Assembly: GCF_037201975.1 (NCBI RefSeq) | Contig: NZ_CP147520.1 | Coordinates: 7,378,001 to 7,442,000, forward strand | DNA: 64,000 bases | Direction: 5' to 3' | From: Streptomyces sp. TG1A-60 | GTDB lineage: Bacteria; Actinomycetota; Actinomycetes; Streptomycetales; Streptomycetaceae | Shown here: positions 35,701-44,007 of the stretch, in pieces | Numbering within the stretch: position 1 is the stretch's first letter | How the letters are laid out: the number at the start of each line of letters is the position of its first letter | Position numbers and translations under genes: made by a program | The notes under the pieces: model-generated | What the model was told of the DNA's origin: nothing | The model's input: the letters and a program-made list of their open reading frames with translations, nothing else | Database searches by the model: none

Positions 35701-37223
35701 TGCCCCGCACCCTGCGCGTCGCCGCCCGCGCCTGCCCCCGGCTCAACGGCGGCTCGTCCCGCCCGGTACACGCCACCGACGAGGCGGTGCTGGACGCGGC
35801 CGGCCCCGACCCGGAGTGGGAGCAGACAGAGGGCCGGCCGTTCGAGGCGGCCCGTGGTTACGCCGCCGCCGTGGGCCGGTCCGGCGACGGTGCCCTGGCC
35901 CTGGTGGTCAAGGGCGCCCCGGAAACGGTTCTGCCCGTCTGTCCCGACCTCCCGCACCACGCGTCCGGCACGGCACAGTCGCTGGCCCGCGACGGGCTGC
36001 GTGTGCTCGCGGTCGCCGAACGTCCGCTGCGCGCGGGCGAGGAGCCGTCGGACGTCCTCGAAGAGCCCTTGGAGGAACTGGAGTTCACCGGTCTGCTCGC
36101 CCTGGCCGACGCACCGCGTGAGACGTCCACCGCCCTCGTGCACGGGTTGCGCGAGGCCGGCGTACGGCCGGTCATGCTGACCGGCGACCACCCGCAGACC
36201 GCTCGCGCGATCGCCGCCGAACTGGGCTGGCCCGAGGACACCACCGTCGTCACGGGCGACGAACTGGCGTCCGCCGACAGGTCGGTACGGGCCCGGATGC
36301 TGCGCGACGCGGGAGTCGTGGCGCGGGTCGCGCCCGAGCAGAAGCTCCAGGTCGTCGAGGCGCTGCGGGACGCCGGCCGGGTGGTCGGGATGGTCGGCGA
36401 CGGCGCCAACGACGCCGCCGCCATCCGTGCCGCCGACATCGGCGTGGGCATCCAGGCCCGTGGCTCGGCCGCCGCCCGCAACGCGGCCGATCTGGTCCTG
36501 ACCGACGAGGACCTGTCGGTGCTGATCGAGGCGGTCAGCGAAGGCCGGTCCCTGTGGCACAGCGTCACCGACGCCATCGCCATCCTGATCGGCGGCAACG
36601 CGGGAGAGATCGGCTTCGGTATCCTCGGCACGCTCCTGTCGGGCTCGGCCCCGCTCTCCACCCGCCAGATGCTGCTCGTGAACCTGTTCACGGACCTGTT
36701 CCCCGCGATGGCGGTGGCGGTGACACCCAAGGAGGACACCGGCGCGGGCGGGGAGGACGGAGAGGAGAAGGACGGCGAAGCGCCGGGCACGGAACCTCTC
36801 GGCACCGCTCTGCTCGGCGCGCCCCTCATCCGTCAGATCCGCCACCGTGCCCTGACCACCTGTCTGGGCGCGACCATTGCCTGGCTGATCGGCCGCTTCA
36901 CCCCGGGCACCGCGCGCCGTTCGACGACGATGGCCCTGTGCGGCGTGGTGGGCACCCAGTTGGCCCAGACTCTCGCCGACCGCCGGCACAGCCCGCTGGT
37001 CCGCATTACGGCCCTCGGTTCCGCCGCCGCCCTGGTCGCTCTGATCCAGATGCCCGGCGCCAGCCACTTCTTCGGCTGCACCCCCCTCGGTCCGCTCGCC
37101 TGGGCGGGCGTCGCCACGGCGATCGCCCTCGCGGTGGCGGGCCAACGGGCCCTGCCCGACCTGGAGAGGACGGTCCAACGGCTTGTGCGGGCGCGCACAC
37201 CGGCCGGCCCGAACCCCGCCTAG
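32733..37223 (+). CDS. Large cation-transporting P-type ATPase (CtpI/CtpH-like)
   Basis: A 1496-residue P-type ATPase, about twice the usual length because of an N-terminal extension of some 750 residues. The ATPase core shows the actuator motif LEVDESALTGESLPVDKQ, the ion-site segment VAVAAVPEGLPLVATVAQLA, and the phosphorylation motif CFDKTGTLTENR with Asp957. The hinge is VGMVGDGANDAAAIRAADIG. The extension contains a duplicated-looking N-terminal soluble part and a first helix bundle (VVGSAASAILGSVVDALLVF). Mycobacterial CtpI and CtpH have this plan, and their substrate is uncertain. The PEGLP motif suggests a P2-type cation pump. The ATG at 32733 has GAGGTGAGG upstream; a GTG at 32721 is possible. 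The stop shares a CTAG with the convergent permease remnant. Confidence 0.88.
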   Translation: MARGGWWGGEQDERGRATGLGLLRRPTSVATGFALAGPRLLARGAGPAVGVAAGAVAGTARAGVRSVDSAARAARVARNALPGGTRPWRSGARAHFALRPEAPERTRREGGTEHMARKVAAALAERPDVALAYWDRGLARLVVSAAEDALSDKVVAEATALAARHGLSTTDETVEGYAHPGDAAGIRAATAALAADALGTGAALAGSFLRLPRSPRLVTAAATLLRENPRFRGLLRDRLGASRMDVLLAVANAVVHGAGQTPIALVLDGALRTCQLADTLARATAFDTVHDQVCTPARVGLPPRHSARPPLRTTPGQEYAAHASTGSVLGAVAALLVKHDGKEAAEAVLAGSPKAARYGPAAFHAVLSGALARTGVLVRDAERLRRLESVDTIVLHPSALRTPGAGAEPWAETVLDAARRAGLAVVMVDDPALSDFTSLADQVVDSGRPWREVVRALRDEGGTLLTVARLPSVDTEPDADDPHVRNDTHAQDGTDVLDGLLGGDVAVALADGDSAVVWGADVLALNGLPDVWRLLTAVPAARAVGRRSQILARSGAALSGLLVAVGESNGSRRSALPGLRHVPVDVGAAAALFTGVRSALGVAMTRAPHPRPRTAWHELEPADVLARLEHEPGGDPDTTLVEQATTRLHEAADTVEYALAPVRWTVQLARAVRGELDDPLTPVLVVGSAASAILGSVVDALLVFGALDLNALVGGVQRLRAERALSGLLAEQKQKARVAPRDADEPTGPPAEEASDEARTVDAAGLTPGEVIELKADDVVPADARLLWEDGLEVDESALTGESLPVDKQTAPTPRAPVADRCCMVFEGTTVVAGQARAVVVGTGDRTEAARAVALASRTPPSAGVQARIQELTRKAMPLTLAGGAAVTGLALLRGTPIREAVSGGVAVAVAAVPEGLPLVATVAQLAAARRLSRRGVLVRTPRTLEALGRMDTICFDKTGTLTENRLRLVRVTEADGTARTVKDTDPDALPRTLRVAARACPRLNGGSSRPVHATDEAVLDAAGPDPEWEQTEGRPFEAARGYAAAVGRSGDGALALVVKGAPETVLPVCPDLPHHASGTAQSLARDGLRVLAVAERPLRAGEEPSDVLEEPLEELEFTGLLALADAPRETSTALVHGLREAGVRPVMLTGDHPQTARAIAAELGWPEDTTVVTGDELASADRSVRARMLRDAGVVARVAPEQKLQVVEALRDAGRVVGMVGDGANDAAAIRAADIGVGIQARGSAAARNAADLVLTDEDLSVLIEAVSEGRSLWHSVTDAIAILIGGNAGEIGFGILGTLLSGSAPLSTRQMLLVNLFTDLFPAMAVAVTPKEDTGAGGEDGEEKDGEAPGTEPLGTALLGAPLIRQIRHRALTTCLGATIAWLIGRFTPGTARRSTTMALCGVVGTQLAQTLADRRHSPLVRITALGSAAALVALIQMPGASHFFGCTPLGPLAWAGVATAIALAVAGQRALPDLERTVQRLVRARTPAGPNPA

Positions 37224-37426
37224 TCCGATCGGTTGGTGCGCACGGCCGAGCAGTGGTGGAGACGTCCCGGAGGTACCTCGGCGACACCTGAACCGGCCTT
37301 CGCCGGACGATGGTCGAAGAGCAGGTCCAGCGCGATCGCCGTCAGGCACCCCGCGCTGATGCCGCTGTTCTTCACCGTCTGGAACCAGTCCGGGAACTTC
37401 GCGTAGACGGTTGGCACTCCGACCGG
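37220..37426 (-). pseudogene. C-terminal remnant of an NCS2 nucleobase permease
   Basis: The last 68 codons of a xanthine/uracil permease are recognisable: GVPTVYAKFPDWFQTVKNSG, ISAGCLTAIALDLLFDHRPA and a polar tail. The 'GI.AG.ltAi.Ln.lF.' helix is typical of the family's last membrane segment. Upstream of 37426 the frame becomes Arg-rich and unrelated, so eleven or more helices are missing. The TAG stop overlaps the ATPase TAG stop in the tetranucleotide CTAG. Confidence 0.75.
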
Positions 37427-37464
37427 CGTACGCCCAAAGCACCCGAGACGGCCACGATCGCCGA

Positions 37465-38862
37465 CTACGGGTCGGTGGGGGCTTGTCGTGCGGTTCCCCG
37501 TGCCCCTGGTGGAGGCGTGCTGCCGTGCGCCGCGGTCATGAGTGACTCCCAATCGGGGAGTTTCACCACACCTCTGCCCAGGGAGGCCCCCAGCGCCGCC
37601 TCGGCCCTCTCTATCGCCTGCCAGCCCGACCACTCGACCGGCGTGCAGCCCTCCGTCCGCAGCGCCGTCGCCGGATCCTCCGGCACGTCCTTGCCCATCA
37701 GCGCCGACGCGTCCTCCAGCAGCGAGGTCGCCGTCTCCTTGGCGCACGGGCGGTTGGTCCCGATCACCCCGGTCGGGCCCCGCTTGATCCAGCCGGCCAC
37801 GTACTCGCCCGGTGCGGCCACACCGTCCCGCATCACGCGTCCGGCGACATTCGGGACCGTGCCGTGGTCCGTGTCGAAGGGAAGACCGTCGAGGGGAACC
37901 CCGCGGTAGCCGACCGAGCGGAGGACCATTCGGGTCTCGATCTCCTCGTAGCGGCCGGTGCCGGTCAGGCCGCCGTGGCCGTCCGGTTCCGTGCGTTCCA
38001 GGCGTATGCCGCAGACGCGGTCGCCGTCGGCGAGGAGTTCGACGGGGCGGAGGAAGAAGCGCAGCCGGATGCGGTGGCGGGCGGACGCCGGGGGTGCGGT
38101 GGCCCAGCCGCGCAGGACCTCGACATTGCGGCGCTGGGCGGCGGGCAGGGACGACGGGTCGACGTAGTCGGGGTCCAGTTCCAGTTCCGCCGGGTTGACA
38201 ATCACCTGGGTGTCCGGGAGGACGCTCAGTTCGCGCAGCTCCTTGGTGGTGAAGCGGGCCTGGGAGGGTCCGCGTCGGCCCACCATGTGGACGCGGGTGA
38301 CCTCGCTGGCGGCCAGGGAGGTGAGGGCCGCCTGCGGCATGTCGGTGGGGTTCAGTTCGGTCGCGCCGCGCGCGAGCATCCGGGTGACGTCCACCGCGAC
38401 GTTCCCGACGCCGATCACCACGGCGGTGCGCGCGCTGAGGGCGGGGCCGTCGAACGCACAGCCGACGGCGTCCGGGTGCGCGCTGTACCAGGAGACGAAC
38501 TCGGTCGCCGACCAACTGCCGCGCAGGTCCTCGCCCGGGATGCCGAGCCGACGGTCGGTGGCGGCACCCACGCAGTACACGACCGCGTGGTACAGCTCCC
38601 GCAGCCGGGCGGCCGGCACGCTGTCCGGACCCACCTGGACGCCGCCGAGGAACCGCACCCGCTCGTGCTCCAGCACGGCACGCAGGGTGTTCTGCAGCGA
38701 CTTGATCTTCTCGTGGTCCGGCGCCACCCCGTAGCGCACCAGGCCGTACGGGCACGGCAGCCGGTCCAGGACGTCGACGAGCACGTCCGGGTTCCGCTGG
38801 ACGAGGCTCTGGGCGGTGTAGCACCCGCTGGGCCCCGAACCCACGACGGCGACACGCAGCAC
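37465..38862 (-). CDS. FAD-dependent ferredoxin-NADP+ reductase (FprA type)
   Basis: A 465-residue adrenodoxin-reductase-like flavoprotein that transfers electrons between NADPH and ferredoxin, for example to feed cytochromes P450. The FAD motif is VAVVGSGPSGCYTAQSL at residue 4, followed by LPCPYGLVRYGVAPDHEKIK. The NADP motif is AVVIGVGNVAVDVTRML, with HMVGRRGPSQARFTTKELRE for the phosphate. The C-terminal FAD segment reads EYVAGWIKRGPTGVIGTNR, highly characteristic. The GTG at 38862 has GGAG upstream. No ferredoxin or P450 gene is adjacent, so its partner is encoded elsewhere. Confidence 0.92.
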   Translation of the reverse strand: MLRVAVVGSGPSGCYTAQSLVQRNPDVLVDVLDRLPCPYGLVRYGVAPDHEKIKSLQNTLRAVLEHERVRFLGGVQVGPDSVPAARLRELYHAVVYCVGAATDRRLGIPGEDLRGSWSATEFVSWYSAHPDAVGCAFDGPALSARTAVVIGVGNVAVDVTRMLARGATELNPTDMPQAALTSLAASEVTRVHMVGRRGPSQARFTTKELRELSVLPDTQVIVNPAELELDPDYVDPSSLPAAQRRNVEVLRGWATAPPASARHRIRLRFFLRPVELLADGDRVCGIRLERTEPDGHGGLTGTGRYEEIETRMVLRSVGYRGVPLDGLPFDTDHGTVPNVAGRVMRDGVAAPGEYVAGWIKRGPTGVIGTNRPCAKETATSLLEDASALMGKDVPEDPATALRTEGCTPVEWSGWQAIERAEAALGASLGRGVVKLPDWESLMTAAHGSTPPPGARGTARQAPTDP

Positions 38863-39034
38863 GGCGGAACTCCTTACGCGAGGAGATCGCTGATGACTCC
38901 AGGATCGCACCCCGGGGCCCACCGGGGGAGGGGAGCGCAGGCCGGGATTGCGGTGCTGCGCCGTCGGGGTGCCGTGCGCGCCCGGTACGCGTGGCCGTGC
39001 GCGATGAATGTGATGATGCGCTTACGTTGCGTGT

Positions 39035-39568
39035 GTGCTGGAAGCATCCTTTCTTCATCTTTCTGATCGCCACTGGCAGGACGGCGCGGTCTCCGTGAGG
39101 CCCGCGTGGGAAGTGCAGGAGCACGGCTCCGCCACGGCGTGGTTCAACGCCTGGCTGGCCTTCCCGGACGGTGCCCGTGTCGAGGTGCTCGCCGTGGTCT
39201 GCGAGGGGCGGCTGTCCCTGGAGGACGTACACGCCCAGCCGCCGCTGTCCCCGGACGACCTGGCGGAGCTCGCCGACTGGATCGAGGGCCCGCTCCTCGA
39301 GGCGTGCGGCACCGCGCCCTGCCTCCTCGACGACGAGTCGCCGTACGCGTCCTCGTACGGATCCGGTCGCCGGGCGAGGCCCGCCTGGCCGCGTGGCGTG
39401 GAGGGGCGGTGGCTGGTTGCCGAGGAGTACCTGGCGGCGCAGCGGTCGGGCTGCGACCCGGTGCTCGCGGTGATGGGCGCGACGGGGCACAGCCGTCGCA
39501 AGTCGCTCCGGCTGATCGCCGGGGCGCGTGACGAGGGTCTGCTCGGCCCCCGCCACGCCCGGCGCTGA
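39035..39568 (+). CDS. DUF6214-like conserved Streptomyces protein
   Basis: A 177-residue soluble protein. It contains VRPAWEVQEHGSATAWFNAW, PDGARVEVLAVVCEGRLSLE, LSPDDLAELADWIEGPLLEA and the C-terminal GHSRRKSLRLIAGARDEGLL. This last segment looks like a helix-turn-helix or translation-linked tail seen in many streptomycete homologues. I recall the family as DUF6214, without known function; the number should be checked. It starts with GTG at 39035. It is a single gene divergent from the ferredoxin reductase. Confidence 0.65.
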   Translation: MLEASFLHLSDRHWQDGAVSVRPAWEVQEHGSATAWFNAWLAFPDGARVEVLAVVCEGRLSLEDVHAQPPLSPDDLAELADWIEGPLLEACGTAPCLLDDESPYASSYGSGRRARPAWPRGVEGRWLVAEEYLAAQRSGCDPVLAVMGATGHSRRKSLRLIAGARDEGLLGPRHARR

Positions 39569-39687
39569 ATCCACAGTCAGCAGTCAGCAGGTCGTCAGTC
39601 ATCGGTCAGGAGTTCGAAGTCGGCTCTTCCGAGTCCGAAGTCCCGATCCGGACTCGCGACACTGCAGTCCGCAACAAGGGGTGACGG

Positions 39688-40353
39688 TCACGTCGTCATG
39701 TCGCGCATCCGGTTGATCTCGGTCGTCTGCTGGGCGATCACGTCGTCGGCCATCTCCTCGACCAGGATGTTGTTGCCCTGCGCCTTCACATCCGTGGCCA
39801 TGGTGATCGCCCCCTCGTGATGGGTGATCATCAGCTTCAGGAAGAGCTGGTCGAACTGCTCCCCGCCCAGCGTGCCGAGTTCCTTCAGCTGTTCCTCGGT
39901 CGCCATCCCCGGCATCGTCGCGTGGTCGTGCGAAGTGTCCCGCTTCTCGCGGCCGTTGACCTTCAGCCAGCCCTCCATGGCCTCGATCTCCGGCTGCTGC
40001 GCGGCCGAGATGCGCTCGGCGATCCGCTTCACCCCGGTCGACTCGGCTCGCTCGGCGGCGAGTTCGGTCAGCTCCAGGGCCTGAGCGTGGTGCTCGATCA
40101 TCATGCGCGCGTAGTCGAAGTCCGCGGAATTCGGCGAGTCGTCCTCGGCGCGCTGCTTCTCGGCCTCTTCCGGTGAGAGTGTCCGAGCCGCCTCACCGGG
40201 CTTTCCGGGGGCGATCACCGCGGGCCCGCTCGACTTGGGGGAGCCTCCGCCGGGGGCAGCGTCGGCCCCCGAGTCGCAGCCCGTGAGCACGAGAACGGCG
40301 GCCGTCAGCGGGGCCGTGACCAACGACGCGCGGGATATGCGGTGAACGAGCAC
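39688..40353 (-). CDS. DUF305 metal-binding lipoprotein
   Basis: A 221-residue secreted lipoprotein. The signal peptide ends with a lipobox VLTGC near residue 26. The mature part has two DUF305 ferritin-like repeats with the Met/His motifs FDYARMMIEHHAQALELTEL and FLKLMITHHEGAITMATDV, plus a His/Met-rich loop between them (DHATMPGM). Such motifs bind copper in CopM-type proteins. The GTG at 40353 follows AGGAGGT by five bases. It is divergent from the LVIVD-repeat gene at 40547, a pairing repeated in other Streptomyces. A role in extracytoplasmic metal handling is inferred. Confidence 0.85.
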   Translation of the reverse strand: MLVHRISRASLVTAPLTAAVLVLTGCDSGADAAPGGGSPKSSGPAVIAPGKPGEAARTLSPEEAEKQRAEDDSPNSADFDYARMMIEHHAQALELTELAAERAESTGVKRIAERISAAQQPEIEAMEGWLKVNGREKRDTSHDHATMPGMATEEQLKELGTLGGEQFDQLFLKLMITHHEGAITMATDVKAQGNNILVEEMADDVIAQQTTEINRMRDMTT

Positions 40354-40439
40354 AGTGACCTCCTGGGACACAGGAACGGGCGTACACCTTGTGAGTGTTG
40401 ACGAACGTTCTGACACGCTTTCACGGGCAGTCGATCAAG

Positions 40440-40458
40440 TGTGTTCGTTACAAACACA
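40440..40458. promoter_or_regulatory. Inverted repeat between the divergent DUF305 and LVIVD genes
   Basis: TGTGTTCGTTACAAACACA is an inverted repeat (TGTGTT/AACACA) with a 7-base centre, in the shared 193-base promoter region. The location suits a common regulator of both genes. It matches no metal-regulator motif I know. Confidence 0.35.
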
Positions 40459-40546
40459 TTGTCGTCTGTTGATCTGTGCATGCCGAAGACGATACTTCGA
40501 AGGTGCCTGACCCGTTCAACTGCGAACGGCTACAAGGGAGGACACA

Positions 40547-42052
40547 GTGACCCTGTTGAACAACCTTCGTACGCGACGCAGACGTCTGGGGGTCGCCGCG
40601 ACTGCGGCCGGACTCCTGGCCGCGTTACTCACAGCCGGGCCGGCGGCCGCGACCCCCGACCCCGGGGACTCGCCCGCCACGCAGAAGGAGGTATCCAAGA
40701 GCGACGCGGCCGAGGCGCGTGCGGCGATAGCCGCCGGCGAGATACCCGGCCAGGACGAGATCGTCCACTCCGCCAACATCCAGCACCTGGCCAACATCCC
40801 GAAGGAGGCGCTGCCCGGCACCAACTCCGACCTCGCCTTCCAGGGCAAGTACGCCTACGCCGGCAACTACGACGGCTTCCGCGTCTTCGACATCAGCAAC
40901 CCGAAGGCCCCCAGGACGGTGGCCCAGGTGCTGTGTCCGGGCGCGCAGAACGACATCTCCGTCTCCGGGGACCTGCTGTTCCTGTCCACCGACTCCTCGC
41001 GCAGCGACAGTTCCTGCAACAGCACCACGCAGCCCGCGACCGAGAAGTCGTCGTGGGAGGGCATGAAGATCTTCGACATCAGCGACAAGCGGAACCCGAA
41101 GTACGTCGCCGCCGTCGAGACTGCCTGCGGCTCGCACACCCACACCCTGGTGCCCGAGCGCAGGAACGTCTACGTGTACGTCTCCTCGTACTCGCCGAAC
41201 GCCGCGTTCCCCGACTGCCGGCCGCCGCACGACGGCATCTCGATCATCAAGGTGCCGCGCAAGTCCCCGGAGAAGGCGGCCGTGGTCGGCTTCCCGGTCC
41301 TCTTCCCCGGCGAGGGTCCGGACGGCGGCGGCAACCCGGGTTCGCCCACGAACCCCGGTGTCTCCAAGACCACCGGCTGCCACGACATCACGGTGCTGCC
41401 GTCGAAGGACCTGGCCGCCGGCGCGTGCATGGGGGACGGCATCCTGTTCTCCATCAAGAACCCGGAGAAGCCGAAGGTCATCGACCAGGTCCAGGACAAT
41501 GTGAACTTCGCGTTCTGGCACTCGGCCACCTTCAACCAGAAGGCGAACAAGGTCGTCTTCACCGACGAGTTGGGCGGCGGCGGCGCGGCCACCTGCAACG
41601 AGGAGATCGGGCCGGACCGAGGTGCCGACGGCATCTACGACATCGTCGGCAAGGGCGACCACCGCAAGCTCGTCTTCAAGAGCTACTACAAGATCCCCCG
41701 CCACCAGGCGGACACCGAGAACTGCGTCGCCCACAACGGCTCGGTGATCCCGGTCAAGGGCAAGGACATCATGGTCCAGGCCTGGTACCAGGGCGGCGTC
41801 TCCGTCTGGGACTTCACCAACTCCTCGAAGCCCAAGGAGATCGCCTACTTCGAGCGCGGTCCGATCTCCACCGACACCCTCGTCGGCGGCGGTGCGTGGT
41901 CGGCGTACTACTACAACGGCTACATCTACTCCAACGACATGGTGAAGGGCTTCGACGTCCTGAAGATCAACGACCGGCGGACGGATCCGGCCAAGTGGGT
42001 CCGTCTGCGCGAACTCAACGTGCAGACGCAGCCGGACTACTTCGGCTGGTAG
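40547..42052 (+). CDS. Secreted LVIVD-repeat beta-propeller protein
   Basis: A 501-residue protein with a signal peptide (residues 1-36, ending AAA-T). It has LVIVD-type repeats, each carrying a 'V.DISNPK.P' phrase: GFRVFDISNPKAPRTVAQVL, MKIFDISDKRNPKYVAAVET and VSVWDFTNSSKPKEIAYFER. Several His-containing turns (CGSHTHTL, CHDITV, FWHSATF, VAHNGSV) line up in the centre and could bind metal. The GTG at 40547 has GGGAGG upstream. Function is unknown; pairing with a DUF305 protein suggests a joint extracellular role. A perfect terminator hairpin follows 30 bases after the stop. Confidence 0.85.
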   Translation: MTLLNNLRTRRRRLGVAATAAGLLAALLTAGPAAATPDPGDSPATQKEVSKSDAAEARAAIAAGEIPGQDEIVHSANIQHLANIPKEALPGTNSDLAFQGKYAYAGNYDGFRVFDISNPKAPRTVAQVLCPGAQNDISVSGDLLFLSTDSSRSDSSCNSTTQPATEKSSWEGMKIFDISDKRNPKYVAAVETACGSHTHTLVPERRNVYVYVSSYSPNAAFPDCRPPHDGISIIKVPRKSPEKAAVVGFPVLFPGEGPDGGGNPGSPTNPGVSKTTGCHDITVLPSKDLAAGACMGDGILFSIKNPEKPKVIDQVQDNVNFAFWHSATFNQKANKVVFTDELGGGGAATCNEEIGPDRGADGIYDIVGKGDHRKLVFKSYYKIPRHQADTENCVAHNGSVIPVKGKDIMVQAWYQGGVSVWDFTNSSKPKEIAYFERGPISTDTLVGGGAWSAYYYNGYIYSNDMVKGFDVLKINDRRTDPAKWVRLRELNVQTQPDYFGW

Positions 42053-42081
42053 AAGAACCGCCGACAGATCCCTGGCGCACG

Positions 42082-42111
42082 TCCCGCCGGTCCCCTGGGG
42101 GACCGGCGGGA
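42082..42111 (+). terminator. Terminator hairpin after the LVIVD gene
   Basis: A perfect 14-base stem (42082-42095 and 42098-42111) with a 2-base loop follows the stop codon by 30 bases. Confidence 0.75.
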
Positions 42112-42458
42112 TCCTCGATCCCGGCCGGGCCCGTGTCATGTGCTGACGCTTCCGCCCCGCGGCCTCACTCGTCCACCGACTCGACCGGGGCAGACGTCAG
42201 CGCTCCCGCGGCGCCGCCGTGGCTCTTCGTTGACCGAGGCGCTGCGCGGGGGACATCCTGTAACTCCGGCGTCGGCCGACTGTCGGCCAACTATACTCAG
42301 CGCTCCCGGGCGGCGACCCTGCGTGGTGCCTCCCGGCCGCTGTTCGTCCCGGGCCGCACGGGGGACGGTCCGGGACGGACGTCCAGCGGTGCCGAACAGC
42401 CGGGGTGTACGAGAACGCCTGCCCTTCGCCGACCGACGGGGTCTCGGCCCACGGCCTC
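42112..42458. other. Gap without recognisable genes
   Basis: These 347 bases lie between the terminator and the end of the convergent HAD gene. Both strands have open frames of Arg/Gly/Pro-rich composition that match nothing. I see no repeat or operator. Confidence 0.5.
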
Positions 42459-43157
42459 TCAGCCCACCAGGTCCAGCACCGGTCGCAGCCCGTCCGGCCG
42501 CTCGGCGGCAGGCAGATGGTCCACGAAGTGCACCCCGCACCCCAGCGCCGCCGCACCGCCGTCGGCCCGCCGGTCGTCACCGACCATCAAGGTGTCCGGC
42601 GCGTCGACCCCGAGCATGTCGCAGGCGAGAGCGAACAGCCGCGGATCCGGCTTCTGGATGCGGTGCTCGAACGACAGCACATACGCCCCCACGTACGGGT
42701 CGAGGCCGTGCGCGCGGAACACGGGCCGCAGATCCCAGCCGATGTTGCTCACCACACCGACGGCCACCCCGCGGTCCCGCAGAGCGACCAGGACCTCGGC
42801 GGCGTCCGGGTAGGGGCTCCAGGCCCGCGGCGCCATGTGACGCTCGTAGAGCGCGTCGTGGAGCGCCGGATCGGGAAGAGCCACCCGGCGCGAGAGGCCC
42901 GTGTACGCGGCCCGGTGCTGCTCGGCGCTGCGGTCCCGCACCGCCCACAGCTCACCCAGCTCGCCCGTCGGCGGCACCACCGGGTACGCGCCGCCCGGCA
43001 GTGCGCCCGCCCGCTCCAGGGCCTCGGCCGCCCGGACGAACTCCGGCTCGGGCGGGGCGAGACCGGCGTCCGCGAGCACCGCGCGGAGCCAGGACTCCGT
43101 GGGTTCGACGCGGAAGAGGGTGCCGGAGAAGTCGAACAGCACGCCTTTCATCGTCAT
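42459..43157 (-). CDS. HAD-family hydrolase with altered first motif
   Basis: A 232-residue haloacid-dehalogenase-fold protein. Motif I reads VLFDFSGTLFRVEP, keeping the nucleophile Asp but with Ser in place of the second Asp that phosphatases use as general acid. Motif II is VGVVSNIGWD, motif III includes HRIQKPDPRLF, and motif IV is TLMVGDDRRADGGAAALG. The helical cap lies between motifs I and II. The changed motif I may mean a different reaction or weakened phosphatase activity. The ATG at 43157 has AAGGA eight bases upstream; an in-frame ATG at 43151 is the alternative. It lies 32 bases downstream of the PAP2 gene on the same strand, so the two may be co-transcribed. Confidence 0.85.
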   Translation of the reverse strand: MTMKGVLFDFSGTLFRVEPTESWLRAVLADAGLAPPEPEFVRAAEALERAGALPGGAYPVVPPTGELGELWAVRDRSAEQHRAAYTGLSRRVALPDPALHDALYERHMAPRAWSPYPDAAEVLVALRDRGVAVGVVSNIGWDLRPVFRAHGLDPYVGAYVLSFEHRIQKPDPRLFALACDMLGVDAPDTLMVGDDRRADGGAAALGCGVHFVDHLPAAERPDGLRPVLDLVG

Positions 43158-43189
43158 GCCGTAGATCCTTCGTGCCCGCCCGCCCCCGG

Positions 43190-43873
43190 TCAAGAACACG
43201 TCGGCGCACGCCACTTCTCGTACATCAGCACCGCCAGCGCGACCGTCAGCCCGCCCAGGAGCCAGCCGCCCACCACGTCCGACGCCCAGTGGACGCCCAG
43301 CCAGACCCGGGTCAGACCGACGCCGGCGACGGAGACCGCTGTGACCGCCAGGGCCGTCCGGATGAGGACGCGGCCGGCACCGTACGACTGGAGGAGCCAG
43401 AGCAGCAGCCCCAGAACGACCGCTGCCGTCATGGCGTGGCCCGAGGGGAACGCGGCGTAGTGGGCCGAGTCGACGGGGTCGGGCCACACGGGCCGCTCCC
43501 GGCCGACGGCCGCCTTCAGTCCCTGCTGTACGGCCGCGCCAGCCGCACAGGCGACCAGCAGCCACAGGGCGAGCCACCACTCTCTGTGGCGCCACACCAG
43601 CCAGATCGCGGCGGCGGCGGCCAGGAGGCGCATCGTCACCGGATCCCAGACCCAGTCCGTCAGGACGCGGAACGCGTGCGTGATGTCCGGTGCGTCCACG
43701 GCCCATCGGTGCGTCGTGTCCGCGATGCTCTCGTCCAGCGAGACGAGCGGTGCCCAGGAGAGTGAGACCAGCACGAGCAGCAGGACGGAGGGCACCGCGA
43801 AGGCCGCGACGGCGCGGACGGTGCGGGTGGTCGACGGCCGGTGGGGCGGCGAGTCGATGGTGGGGGTGTGCAT
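43190..43873 (-). CDS. PAP2-family membrane phosphatase
   Basis: A 227-residue integral membrane phosphatase with about six helices. The three catalytic motifs are present: KAAVGRERP (KxxxxxxRP), FPSGHAM (PSGH) and TRVWLGVHWASDVVGGW (the SR-x5-H-x3-D type with Thr for Ser). Family members remove phosphate from undecaprenyl-pyrophosphate or phosphatidic acid; the substrate here is not decided. The ATG at 43873 has GAGGATC upstream. Codons further upstream are Arg-rich and overlap the M56 gene region, so I excluded them. Confidence 0.9.
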   Translation of the reverse strand: MHTPTIDSPPHRPSTTRTVRAVAAFAVPSVLLLVLVSLSWAPLVSLDESIADTTHRWAVDAPDITHAFRVLTDWVWDPVTMRLLAAAAAIWLVWRHREWWLALWLLVACAAGAAVQQGLKAAVGRERPVWPDPVDSAHYAAFPSGHAMTAAVVLGLLLWLLQSYGAGRVLIRTALAVTAVSVAGVGLTRVWLGVHWASDVVGGWLLGGLTVALAVLMYEKWRAPTCS

Positions 43874-44007
43874 GCGGTGATCCTCGCCGACTCCCGGGGC
43901 TTCAGGCCAACGCCGGGGCGTGAGATCACTGTCACGCGCCGCCACCGGAGCAAGGCCGCCGCGTCGCGCGTTGTTCTCGGTCTGCCCTTTGTCCCTGCTT
44001 TGCCTTG

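Noticed and set aside
34374..37442. 1022-codon minus-strand open frame opposite the P-type ATPase
   Set aside because: It mirrors the codon pattern of the ATPase gene, is Gly/Arg/Val-rich and contains no family motif.
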